In this document: one piece after another, positions 49,755 to 57,766 of the stretch
Numbering within the stretch: the first letter of the stretch is position 1
Layout of the letters: every line of letters begins with the position of its first letter
Assembly: GCF_001425625.1 (NCBI RefSeq)
Contig: NZ_LMCP01000044.1
Span: 186,001-250,000 of the forward strand
Reading direction: 5' to 3'
DNA: 64,000 nt
Source of the DNA: Mesorhizobium sp. Root102
Lineage (GTDB): Bacteria > Pseudomonadota > Alphaproteobacteria > Rhizobiales > Rhizobiaceae
The notes under the pieces: generated by a model
Told to the model about the DNA's origin: nothing
What the model saw: the letters and a program-made list of their open reading frames with translations, nothing else
Databases searched by the model: none
Made by a program: the position numbers and the translations under genes

Positions 49755-50795
49755 TCACGTCAATTTCGAAGTTGGTATTTGTGCTGTGGGCATTTCATTT
49801 GGGGAGGAGCTGGCCGGGTCGGCCAAGAAGACGTAGCGACTGCGGAGATACTTCGCCCAGGCATCGCCTGCCAGCGCTTCGGCGATTAGCGGCGAAAACA
49901 GGGATTCAGTCGAGCGGCTGATAAAGTCGTCGGCTTCGGTCAGCAGCGAGCGGTAGACCTTGAAGGCGTTATCGCCAATCGGACGCATTGCAGGTGAGGT
50001 GACACGGGTCAGGCGCCTGTTCGTCGCCGGAGCGATGTGGAGCACGCGGACACGCTCAGCGCCATCCTCCTGGACAGCTTGCATGCGAGACGCCAGCATT
50101 TGCTGGCGGAATAGCTGATAGAACGGTTCCCAAAACAGGTCGGGAAGTTTCAGGTCGGCATTGCTGCGCAACGGGCCGAACGGTGCGAAGGCAATGTTCT
50201 GGTAGCGGCGAAGACGCTCCGCTTCGCGCTTCGGTTCGGGCGGAGCGCCGTAGGACTCGGTGTACTTCCACTCGATCAGCAATGTCTCCACCCGGCCCGC
50301 CTGTCGGAAGCGCACAATGGCATCGGCGCTGGTGACGTTGGCGCCGCGCTTCGGCGATCCAGTTCGGGGCCATTCGTTGAGGTAATCCTTGCGGCCGATC
50401 CATTCGAAGCCGACGAACCAGGGTTCACCGTCTGGTCCTTTCTCGACCTCCAGCATTTCCGGCAGGTCACCGCCAAGCGCGCTCTGGACGAGGCGCGCCA
50501 ACATCTCCGGGCGCGTCGCGAGCGGCATCAGGAAATTCAGGCAGCAAACCTGTGACGAGAGGCCATGAGCCGCATGCTGATGCCAGGCGATGGCATTGTC
50601 GGAGTAATAGCGCTCGGCAATGTTGCGGATTGCGGGGTTGAGGTTCGAAAGGCGGTTCGCAGGAGCAAGGCGATAGGCGCTGCCCTCGAAGCCGCTTTCG
50701 CCGGGAAGATACGTTTCGAAGAAAGCCGATTGACGCGCACGTTCCTGTGCCACGAAGTGGGCCTCGTGTGGATCGATCATGGTGACTTTGACCAT
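49755..50795 (-). CDS. PGN_0703-like PD-(D/E)XK restriction endonuclease
   Basis: A 346-residue nuclease-like protein. The PD-(D/E)XK core reads SADAIVRF with D158, then LLIEWKYTES with E175 and K177. The surrounding text (YRLAPANRLSNLNPAIR, FEWIGRKDYLNEW) fits the PGN_0703 family of putative restriction endonucleases. ATG overlaps the stop of the upstream gene by one base (TAATG). Its substrate is unknown; it may cleave unmodified or branched DNA as an extra effector of this locus. Confidence 0.78.
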   Translation of the reverse strand: MVKVTMIDPHEAHFVAQERARQSAFFETYLPGESGFEGSAYRLAPANRLSNLNPAIRNIAERYYSDNAIAWHQHAAHGLSSQVCCLNFLMPLATRPEMLARLVQSALGGDLPEMLEVEKGPDGEPWFVGFEWIGRKDYLNEWPRTGSPKRGANVTSADAIVRFRQAGRVETLLIEWKYTESYGAPPEPKREAERLRRYQNIAFAPFGPLRSNADLKLPDLFWEPFYQLFRQQMLASRMQAVQEDGAERVRVLHIAPATNRRLTRVTSPAMRPIGDNAFKVYRSLLTEADDFISRSTESLFSPLIAEALAGDAWAKYLRSRYVFLADPASSSPNEMPTAQIPTSKLT

Positions 50796-51385
50796 TAGGC
50801 TTTCCTCGCCTTAGCGAGCAATGTTGAAAACAGAGTCTTGGCTTTGTCTGCTCGTTCCAGTGCCTCCAGTAGCGGCGTCATCGCCTCCTCAAGGCGGCCA
50901 TCCGCGAGCGCGGCAGCAACTGCTTTTGAATCAAGGCTGCACACCGTGTAGAAGTTGCCGCTATCGCTGAGATGGAAATCGGCCTCGGCCAAAATCCGAG
51001 CGTGATCTTTCGCGAGGGGTTTCCATTTCCTCATGCCTGCGGAGTCTTGCCCAAACCAAAGACAAAGTTGGCCGCCTGCGACACCAAGATAGCGGGAGAG
51101 CCAGAAGTAGGGCTCCTGACCTATACCTTCGCCGGTATCATCCGGTCCTTTGTCAGGATAGAACCAAGCCTCCGGCTGGCCTTCTAGAAACCATTCTTGG
51201 GGAGCCGTCCAAAGATCATCTTTCTCGAAAGCTCCCTTCCAGCCTTGTTTCTTTGCCCAATCATCGAGATGCTCGATGATTGACTCCCAGATGTTTTCAC
51301 CAATGGCCTCAATTCGCTTCGCAGCGGCATCGAGGTCCAACAAGTTTTCTACGATCAATCCATCAAGTTCTGCGTTATCGGACAT
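50795..51385 (-). CDS. hypothetical protein in defence operon
   Basis: A 196-residue acidic protein with many Trp and Glu residues (WKGAFEKDDLWTAPQEWFLEGQPEAWFYPDKG). A folded middle follows (YFWLSRYLGVAGGQLCLWFGQD), and the C-terminus is helical (LEALERADKAKTLFSTLLAKARKA). No family was recognised. It lies 9 bases after the PDDEXK gene and overlaps the next nuclease gene by one base, so it may be an inhibitor, partner or adaptor of that nuclease. Confidence 0.65.
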   Translation of the reverse strand: MSDNAELDGLIVENLLDLDAAAKRIEAIGENIWESIIEHLDDWAKKQGWKGAFEKDDLWTAPQEWFLEGQPEAWFYPDKGPDDTGEGIGQEPYFWLSRYLGVAGGQLCLWFGQDSAGMRKWKPLAKDHARILAEADFHLSDSGNFYTVCSLDSKAVAAALADGRLEEAMTPLLEALERADKAKTLFSTLLAKARKA

Positions 51386-51394
51386 TCAAACTCC

Positions 51395-52201
51395 TTAGTG
51401 AAGTCGGCCGACGTGCGCTGCGAAAAGCAGCGCCAGGCGCGTGGAGAAGGCTTCCGCGCCGAGATTTCGCGCGACGGATTTAATCGCCCTCGAAACGTCT
51501 GCCCACCGAAGCTGGATGCAATTTGTGGGATCTGAGGGCGAGGTCTCTGAGAGGTACAGGACGGCCCAGTGCTGCTTGCGAAGACTCACAGCCTTGGTGG
51601 CTGCCAACTGCGCGTACAGAGCTACTTGATCCTTTTTGCTTTCCAACGCGTCAATCTTGATTTCCAGGAAGAGTAGGAAGTTTGCACCTGTAATCTCGAT
51701 ATCGACACGGTGATCCCCATTGCCAAGTGGATAGCTCTCACGAACCGCACCTTGAACATCCTTGAGCTGGAAGCCGGCCTTGCTCGTTCCGTCGATTCGG
51801 TTCCAAATCTCAATTAGGTAGGCATCCCCGGCCCCGTGGGAGCCACCGGGGTCAAGCAGCCATGTTAGAACCCTCGCTGTACGGACCTCGTTGCGACCAA
51901 GCCCCGCGACAGACCAGACATCGATTGCGTCGCCGCGCTGTCGGGCCTGTCGCAGCGCGGGCGACAGTGCGCTCAGCGCGTGGTCGAATTGGGCTCGCAC
52001 GAGCGTTTCAGGGACCGAGACAAGGGGGAGGCGGTTGGCTTTCAACCCCGGTCGAATCCGCAGAAGAACGTCGCGCAAATTCTCGACGTCGACTGTTCTG
52101 TGCGGCTCTCGGCTCTTACGCCAGTCCTTCAGAAATGAGGCGAGGCGTGCAAATGACGCCGAGGGCTGAAGAATCGGTCTGGGCAAAGAATTGTCAGGCA
52201 T
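51395..52201 (-). CDS. PD-(D/E)XK nuclease superfamily protein (PDDEXK_4-like)
   Basis: A 268-residue nuclease. The family pattern is NEVRTARVLTWLLDP (residues 104-118), then a catalytic core with D167 in HRVDIEI and E180/K182 in LFLEIKIDA, and Q192 in KKDQVALYAQL. ATG at 52201 overlaps the end of res by eight bases (ATGCCTGA) and is preferred over the longer frame to 52279. It is translationally coupled to res and may be an additional cutter or a membrane- or protein-bound partner. Confidence 0.78.
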   Translation of the reverse strand: MPDNSLPRPILQPSASFARLASFLKDWRKSREPHRTVDVENLRDVLLRIRPGLKANRLPLVSVPETLVRAQFDHALSALSPALRQARQRGDAIDVWSVAGLGRNEVRTARVLTWLLDPGGSHGAGDAYLIEIWNRIDGTSKAGFQLKDVQGAVRESYPLGNGDHRVDIEITGANFLLFLEIKIDALESKKDQVALYAQLAATKAVSLRKQHWAVLYLSETSPSDPTNCIQLRWADVSRAIKSVARNLGAEAFSTRLALLFAAHVGRLH

Positions 52202-55200
52202 CAGCCTTACACTCAGCACATCGCGCCACCAGCTTCTCCCATTGATCCTTGATCGCGAACGCATCCCGAAACTCAGCAAAGGCCCAGCGGCCGAAGATCT
52301 TCAGATTGTTCACGCCCGGCACCCAGAGCGTTTCCATCGTCTGGGCCTTGATCTGCGCGTCGAGACCGCGAAACCCCTTAATCTCAACCACAAAGTTCAG
52401 AGGGTCATCGGCGCCGTGACCGTCGTCGAGCTGGACGATAAAATCGGGCAGATAGCGGCGGGTGACGGAGCCGCTGAGATATGGCACCTCGAAGCCCAGC
52501 GCCTGGTTCTTCACATAAGAAAGCGTCGCCGGATGGCCTTCCACGACGCGGGCGAACTCAGCCTCCCAGTCACTGTCGCATACGACGTAGTTGATGTGGC
52601 TCTTCAGGGGCGACGTGGTCCAGAGATTGGTCTTGGTCGTGTTGAAAGCTACGTGGTTCGTCGAACCGTGCGGATTGTAGGGGTCGAGCATTGCCTTGAC
52701 GATCGGCGAACCATCCGCACTCGCCTCGCGCACGATCGCTTTGTAAATAAGCCCAGCCGCTTTTTCGGCGATCTCGGCATAGGTGAGCATGCCGATCTTT
52801 GTGCCGCCTGTAGTCTTCAGATGGTTCTGGATCCAGCGCCGGGTGATTGGTTGGATGAGATTGTAGAGGTGGTAGGGCGGGTCCTGATCACCGTCGCGGA
52901 AATAGCGTTCGACCAGCCGCTTGGTGAGATGCACGGCAACCGAGTTCGGGCGCATGTCGTCGAGGGCGTCGGGCGAAATGTCGTGGCCCTCGCCAACCAG
53001 TCCTTCCAGGCGTGTCTCACAGGGACCGACCAACTCCGGCGTCAGCGTCAGTGTCGAGTCCGGTGTGAAGGTTGCTGAGATGCGGTCCGGCGGCAATTCG
53101 CTGCGATAGCCAGCAACGCGGGGGAAGCGAATGGCGAGGCGCTCGCGCTCCCGGATGGCGGCGACGCGCGTGACGGGCTTGGGCGGGTTCTTCTTTACCT
53201 GCTGCGGTTCGGTGGCGAAGTCGAACGGGATGCCGAGGATGTCCGCGTATTCGGTGTCGAACAGCCCGTTGTCGTTAAGCTCGTAGGACTGGCGGCGCAG
53301 ACCGCGACCGATCACCTGCTCGCACAGAAGCTGAGTGCCGAAGGCGCGAACGCCCAGGATGTGAGTGACGGTGTTGGCGTCCCAGCCTTCGGTCAGCATG
53401 GATACTGAAACGACGCAGCGAATTTGCTCGCCGAGGCGACCCTTCTGCCCGACTGTGTTCATCACCTCGCGCAGGAGTTCACTATCGGAAATGTTTCCCG
53501 CCGCCGCTCCTTCGCGCTCCTGCTTCTCGCGACGGAACTGATCGATCTCAGCCGCCGCCATTTCATGAAAACTGGCATCCAGCGCCTCGCCGGACTCGAT
53601 CTGCTGGGAATCGATGAGAAGCGTGTTCATGCGAGGTAGCGGCTCGCCCGTGTTCTTGTCGTAATTGCTGAACAGCTCAAGATGCCCATGATGGATGGTT
53701 TGCATCTGGCCTTCGCGCTCGCGTTGCCATCCAGAGACCCATTCATAGACCAGCTTGGAGCTTGCGGTGTTATTGCAGACCACGATAAAGACCGGCGGCA
53801 CCGAAATTCCAGCGCGCTGCCATTCGTCATATTCAGTCTTGTAGTGGCTGTAGAGGGAGATCAGCGCGGTCTGGAGCTGGGCGGGGATCGAAAGCGGATC
53901 GAGTTCGCCGGACTTGCCGGCCCCCTTTTTTGGCATCGCCTTACCGATGTGGTCCCACAAATTGCGATAGACTGGCGTCTCGGCATTGACGGCGTTGTCC
54001 GAGACGGGCACGCGCGGCAGTTTGACGATGCCGCATTCGATCGCGTCAACGAGGCTGAAATCCGACACCACCCAGGGAAAGAGCGTGCCTTCCTCGTAGC
54101 CCGAACCACGCAGGAAGAAAGGCGTGGCGGAAAGGTCGTAGACAGCGCGCAGGCCTACCTTGCGCTTCAGCGCCTCTAGCCCGGAAATCCAAAGCCGCGC
54201 GGCCTCGTTATTCTTCTTTGCCTCTTCCTTATCCTCGCCCTTCGCCTCTGACTCCTCGTCCGTGCCTGGCCGCTCGCGATAGCAATGGTGCGCCTCGTCG
54301 TTGATGACGACGATGTTCTTGAGGTGAAGGAGCTCGCCGCAAGCGCGGGCGAGCATTTCGCCTTCGCTTTCCTGCTTCTCGATAGGCTGACCGGTGCGGC
54401 CCTGCATCAGCCGTTCGCCGACGGGATTGAGGTCGTGTGCCTTGCGGCGCTGGAAGGCATGGTAGTTGGTGATGACGATCTTGGCCTTGCCGAGGTCGGT
54501 CATCAGTTCAGCTGGAACCAGCTCGCGCGTGCGATAGTAATTGTCGGTGTCTGAGGGATTCAGCACCCGCAGCCGATCCTTGATCGTAATGCCTGGCGCG
54601 ACAAGTAGGAACCCTCGCGAGAAGAGCGACGAGTTCGGCTGCCGTGCTGCGTTGATCGACTGCCAGGCGATCAGCATGGCCATGACCGTCGTCTTGCCGG
54701 CGCCCGTCGCAAGCTTCAGGGCAAGGCGAAAGAGTTCCGGGTTTGCATCGCGATTGGCCTCCTGCAGGTGGCGAAAGATGTGCGCGTACTGCTTTCGCCC
54801 ACGCGCCACCTCGGCCAGCCAGATCGCCGTCTCGACCGCCTCGATCTGACAGAAGAACGGCTGCTGGTTGGAGAATTCGTGATGCCGCCAATGCTGCAGC
54901 AGACGCTGGGTCACCGGCGTCACGCCCCAGTCGTTGGGATTCGGCAGTGCGCGCCAGGATTCGATGTGGCCTCGGATCTCGTTGATGATCGGAGTGGGGT
55001 TGTAGCCGCTTTCGCTGGTTTCCTCGGCATCGAAGCCGAGCGAGGTCTGGCCTCGCGCCGAACCCGACTTCCAGCGCCGCGCCTTGGGCACCGGCGTCAC
55101 ATATTTCGACCGTCTCCGCCCTTCGATCGGCGGATGTTCCAGCGGCTGACCGTCGTCCCCCAGTGCGTGATGCCGCGTGGGCGGCAAATACGGAGAATTA

Positions 55201-55232
55201 AGGATAGGCTCCGCGTAAAATGGTTTTGTCAT
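52194..55232 (-). CDS. type III restriction endonuclease-like helicase-nuclease (Res)
   Basis: A 1012-residue SF2 translocase with a C-terminal nuclease. Walker A is LATGAGKTTV (174-183), DEAH at 312-315, SAT in DLSATPFFLRG, and motif VI EQVIGRGLRRQ. The C-terminal PD-(D/E)XK site reads D930 in LPDFIV and E950/K952 in VVEIKG. In type III systems this subunit needs Mod to recognise and cut DNA. It is the first gene of the island operon. ATG at 55232 has a run of G residues (GGGGGGG) just upstream as ribosome site. Confidence 0.9.
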   Translation of the reverse strand: MTKPFYAEPILNSPYLPPTRHHALGDDGQPLEHPPIEGRRRSKYVTPVPKARRWKSGSARGQTSLGFDAEETSESGYNPTPIINEIRGHIESWRALPNPNDWGVTPVTQRLLQHWRHHEFSNQQPFFCQIEAVETAIWLAEVARGRKQYAHIFRHLQEANRDANPELFRLALKLATGAGKTTVMAMLIAWQSINAARQPNSSLFSRGFLLVAPGITIKDRLRVLNPSDTDNYYRTRELVPAELMTDLGKAKIVITNYHAFQRRKAHDLNPVGERLMQGRTGQPIEKQESEGEMLARACGELLHLKNIVVINDEAHHCYRERPGTDEESEAKGEDKEEAKKNNEAARLWISGLEALKRKVGLRAVYDLSATPFFLRGSGYEEGTLFPWVVSDFSLVDAIECGIVKLPRVPVSDNAVNAETPVYRNLWDHIGKAMPKKGAGKSGELDPLSIPAQLQTALISLYSHYKTEYDEWQRAGISVPPVFIVVCNNTASSKLVYEWVSGWQREREGQMQTIHHGHLELFSNYDKNTGEPLPRMNTLLIDSQQIESGEALDASFHEMAAAEIDQFRREKQEREGAAAGNISDSELLREVMNTVGQKGRLGEQIRCVVSVSMLTEGWDANTVTHILGVRAFGTQLLCEQVIGRGLRRQSYELNDNGLFDTEYADILGIPFDFATEPQQVKKNPPKPVTRVAAIRERERLAIRFPRVAGYRSELPPDRISATFTPDSTLTLTPELVGPCETRLEGLVGEGHDISPDALDDMRPNSVAVHLTKRLVERYFRDGDQDPPYHLYNLIQPITRRWIQNHLKTTGGTKIGMLTYAEIAEKAAGLIYKAIVREASADGSPIVKAMLDPYNPHGSTNHVAFNTTKTNLWTTSPLKSHINYVVCDSDWEAEFARVVEGHPATLSYVKNQALGFEVPYLSGSVTRRYLPDFIVQLDDGHGADDPLNFVVEIKGFRGLDAQIKAQTMETLWVPGVNNLKIFGRWAFAEFRDAFAIKDQWEKLVARCAECKADA

Positions 55233-55245
55233 AGCCCCCCCAGAG

Positions 55246-55279
55246 CGAATCCCGCGTATCTTGTACGGGAAGGGATTCG
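55246..55279. promoter_or_regulatory. inverted repeat just upstream of res
   Basis: CGAATCCC (55246-55253) and GGGATTCG (55272-55279) form a perfect 8-bp inverted repeat 14 bases before the res start codon. An inner CCCG/CGGG pair lies nearby. It could be an operator for the whole defence operon or an mRNA hairpin that lowers translation. No regulator gene is adjacent. Confidence 0.4.
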
Positions 55280-55641
55280 TTTATCAACCTTGAGGAGGCT
55301 GTTCTTTCAAAATAGTGCTTACTAAATCGCAGTTTGTGTCGTGCAAGGCGTTTGACTATGGCAGAGGGAGTATCGGAACCCGTGGCTCTTTTTCTAAAAT
55401 TCCCTGGAACGCCCTTGATCAGACCTTGGGGGGTCGTCATCAGTGATGTCGACCCCACTGGAGTTAAATCTACTTCGATACAGGCCGGAAGGACGGGACG
55501 CTCCAGAAAAACGATATGTGGTCATCTTTATAGACAGTCCGCATCTTAAACTCCATCGATCGCAGGGCCAACCCGCAGGGTGCCGGCAGGCGCAGCCGGA
55601 CTGGCGCCAGACGCCTTGGGATGGCGCAAGCTACAAGCTTC
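55280..55641. other. gene-free right border of the defence island
   Basis: About 360 bases with mixed composition. Short frames here (for example 55334-55549 on +) have no family features. A promoter for the minus-strand defence operon must lie here or in the inverted repeat. No copy of the tRNA-Arg 3' end was seen, so the right attachment site is not identified. Confidence 0.4.
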
Positions 55642-57762
55642 TCAATTCACGAACCACAAGTTGATTATTAGGTTCCTTGAGCTGTCGACCGATACCACTG
55701 AGTCTGGCCCGATCACGCAGGTCGATTCCCGTTCCTCGACAAGGGCAGGGCCTGAAAACTTGCAACCGGCCGGGAGCATATACCGGTTATATACCGCGCA
55801 ATCCAACCAACCATGGCCTTCGAACTTGACCTTTCGGGTTCCGCGGCGCGCGCCCTCAAGCGTCGCGTCGGCCACGGCATGGCCTTGGCCAATGCTGATG
55901 TCGGTGCCCGCTGCAGAGCATGCCAGCCGCCAGTTCAACACCTCGATTGGACTGTCTTCCAAGATCCGCCCGAACTGAGCGCGATAGCTCATGAAGAACG
56001 TCTCCCGTATCGCATCGAGATGCTCGTCGGATAGAACAAGCGACGGCAAGGCGACCGGGATTTCAAACCCTTGCCCCCGATGCCGCATCTCAGCCGTTGC
56101 TTTGAATGTGATCTGCTCCTCGATCGCGCCGGCCTCACAGAGCAAACTCACGCCTTCGGCTTTCATGTCGGCGTAAAGCGCGTTGATCGCCGTCCAGTCG
56201 ACCGCGTCCAGACGAGAGACCATGGTGCGGACCATATCCGTAGCCGGCGGCGCGACCAGGAACCCGAGCGCCGATGCGACACCTGCGCCGAGCGGCACCA
56301 CCATCTTCTCGACCTTGAGCAGTCTGGCCAGATTGAAGGCGTGGACGGGACCGGCGCCGCCAAAAGCGATCAAAGTGTATTTGCGGGGATCCTTGCCCTT
56401 TTCGGCAAGGTGCATCCGCGTCGCGGCGGCCATCGTCTCGTCGACGATGCGCTGGACCCCAAGGGCTGCTTCATCGACGTCGAGATTGATAGCGGTCGAG
56501 ATCTTGCCGTCGAAGGCGCTGCGGACAAGGTCCACATCAAGCTCGAGCTCGCCGCCGAGGAAGTAAGCTGGATCAAGACGACCGAGCACCAGATCGGCAT
56601 CGGTGACGGTCGGCTGGTCACCGCCGCGGCCATAGCATACCGGGCCCGGCACCGATCCGGCGCTGCGCGGCCCAACCTTGAGCAATCCGGACGATGGATC
56701 GACTCGCGCCAGGCTGCCTCCACCCGCGCCGATCTCGATCATGTCGACGACCGATACTTTCAGCGGCAATCCCGACCCCTTCTGGAAGCGGCGGACACGG
56801 CCGGCCTCGAAGTCGAACTTATGGTCCGGCTGGCCATCCTCAATCAGGCAGATCTTGGCGGTGGTGCCGCCCATATCGAAGGAGATGACGCGATCGAGGC
56901 CGGCGATCCTGGAGATGAAAGACGCCGCCATGGCGCCGGCGGCCGGACCCGACTCGATCAGACGGATCGGAAAGGCCTTGGCTTCGCGTACTGTGGTGAT
57001 GCCACCGCTCGATAGCATGATGTGGAGACGCCCGGCAAAGCCCAGTTCCACCAGTTCCGCCTCGAGCTTGTCGAGATAACGGTGCATCAACGGCTGCACA
57101 TAGGCATTTGCGCATGTCGTGGTGGTGCGCTCGAATTCTCGGATCTCGGGCGCCACTTGCGACGACAGCGACAACGGCAGCGACGGATACAGCGCACGCA
57201 CGATCTTTGCCGCGCGCTGCTCATGCCGGTCCGAGCGATAGGAATGCAGGAAGGAGATTGCCAGCGCTTCCGCCTTGCTGTCCTCGACCAGCCGGCGGGC
57301 GGCCCTGGCAACGGCATCTTCGTCGAGATCGACGAGGACATCGCCTTCGGAGGTGACGCGCTCCGCAACCTCGAGCCGTCGCGCGCGCGGCACGATCACG
57401 GGGGGCATCTCGAGGAAGAGGTCGTAGAGGTCGTAGCGGGTTTCACGTCCGATCTCGATCGTGTCTCTGAAACCCGACGTGGTTATCAGCCCAACGACCG
57501 CGCCGGTTCGCTCAATGATGGTGTTGGTGACCAGGGTCGTGCCGTGGACGACGCTGTGAAGATCGGAGGGTTGCAGACCGGCCTCGGAGAGGATGCGCTT
57601 GATACCGTTTATGATGGCGATCGACGGATCTTCCGGTGTGGTCAAAAGCTTCCCCGTAAGCGCCAGCTGACGGGACGGGTCATAGAGGACCAAATCCGTG
57701 AACGTTCCGCCGACATCTACGCCGATGCGCGCCAATCGCTGTGTTGGCTGTGTTGAAGTCAT
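55642..57762 (-). CDS. hyuA: hydantoinase/oxoprolinase A subunit
   Basis: A 706-residue ASKHA-type ATPase. Phosphate-binding motifs are IGVDVGGTFTDLVLYD at the N-terminus and ISFDMGGTTAKICLIEDG in the middle; AFGGAGPVHAFNLA is also diagnostic. With the B subunit it performs ATP-dependent ring opening of hydantoins, 5-oxoproline, lactams or related amides, or carboxylation in some relatives. ATG at 57762 follows GGAG and lies 4 bases after the B-subunit stop. The substrate is not predictable. Confidence 0.92.
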   Translation of the reverse strand: MTSTQPTQRLARIGVDVGGTFTDLVLYDPSRQLALTGKLLTTPEDPSIAIINGIKRILSEAGLQPSDLHSVVHGTTLVTNTIIERTGAVVGLITTSGFRDTIEIGRETRYDLYDLFLEMPPVIVPRARRLEVAERVTSEGDVLVDLDEDAVARAARRLVEDSKAEALAISFLHSYRSDRHEQRAAKIVRALYPSLPLSLSSQVAPEIREFERTTTTCANAYVQPLMHRYLDKLEAELVELGFAGRLHIMLSSGGITTVREAKAFPIRLIESGPAAGAMAASFISRIAGLDRVISFDMGGTTAKICLIEDGQPDHKFDFEAGRVRRFQKGSGLPLKVSVVDMIEIGAGGGSLARVDPSSGLLKVGPRSAGSVPGPVCYGRGGDQPTVTDADLVLGRLDPAYFLGGELELDVDLVRSAFDGKISTAINLDVDEAALGVQRIVDETMAAATRMHLAEKGKDPRKYTLIAFGGAGPVHAFNLARLLKVEKMVVPLGAGVASALGFLVAPPATDMVRTMVSRLDAVDWTAINALYADMKAEGVSLLCEAGAIEEQITFKATAEMRHRGQGFEIPVALPSLVLSDEHLDAIRETFFMSYRAQFGRILEDSPIEVLNWRLACSAAGTDISIGQGHAVADATLEGARRGTRKVKFEGHGWLDCAVYNRYMLPAGCKFSGPALVEERESTCVIGPDSVVSVDSSRNLIINLWFVN

Positions 57763-57766
57763 GATC

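Noticed and set aside
43646..55232. DISARM or BREX system
   Set aside because: There is no drmC-type phospholipase D gene, no PglZ, BrxC or Lon-like protein. The large helicase and its partner fit Druantia type III better.
55334..55549. Small gene or antitoxin in the right border of the defence island
   Set aside because: Short frames on both strands here lack family features, and the minus-strand one overlaps the res ribosome site.
55240..55800. Direct repeat of the tRNA-Arg 3' end as right attachment site
   Set aside because: No stretch matching the T-arm/acceptor end was found by eye; similar G-rich words are short and imperfect.
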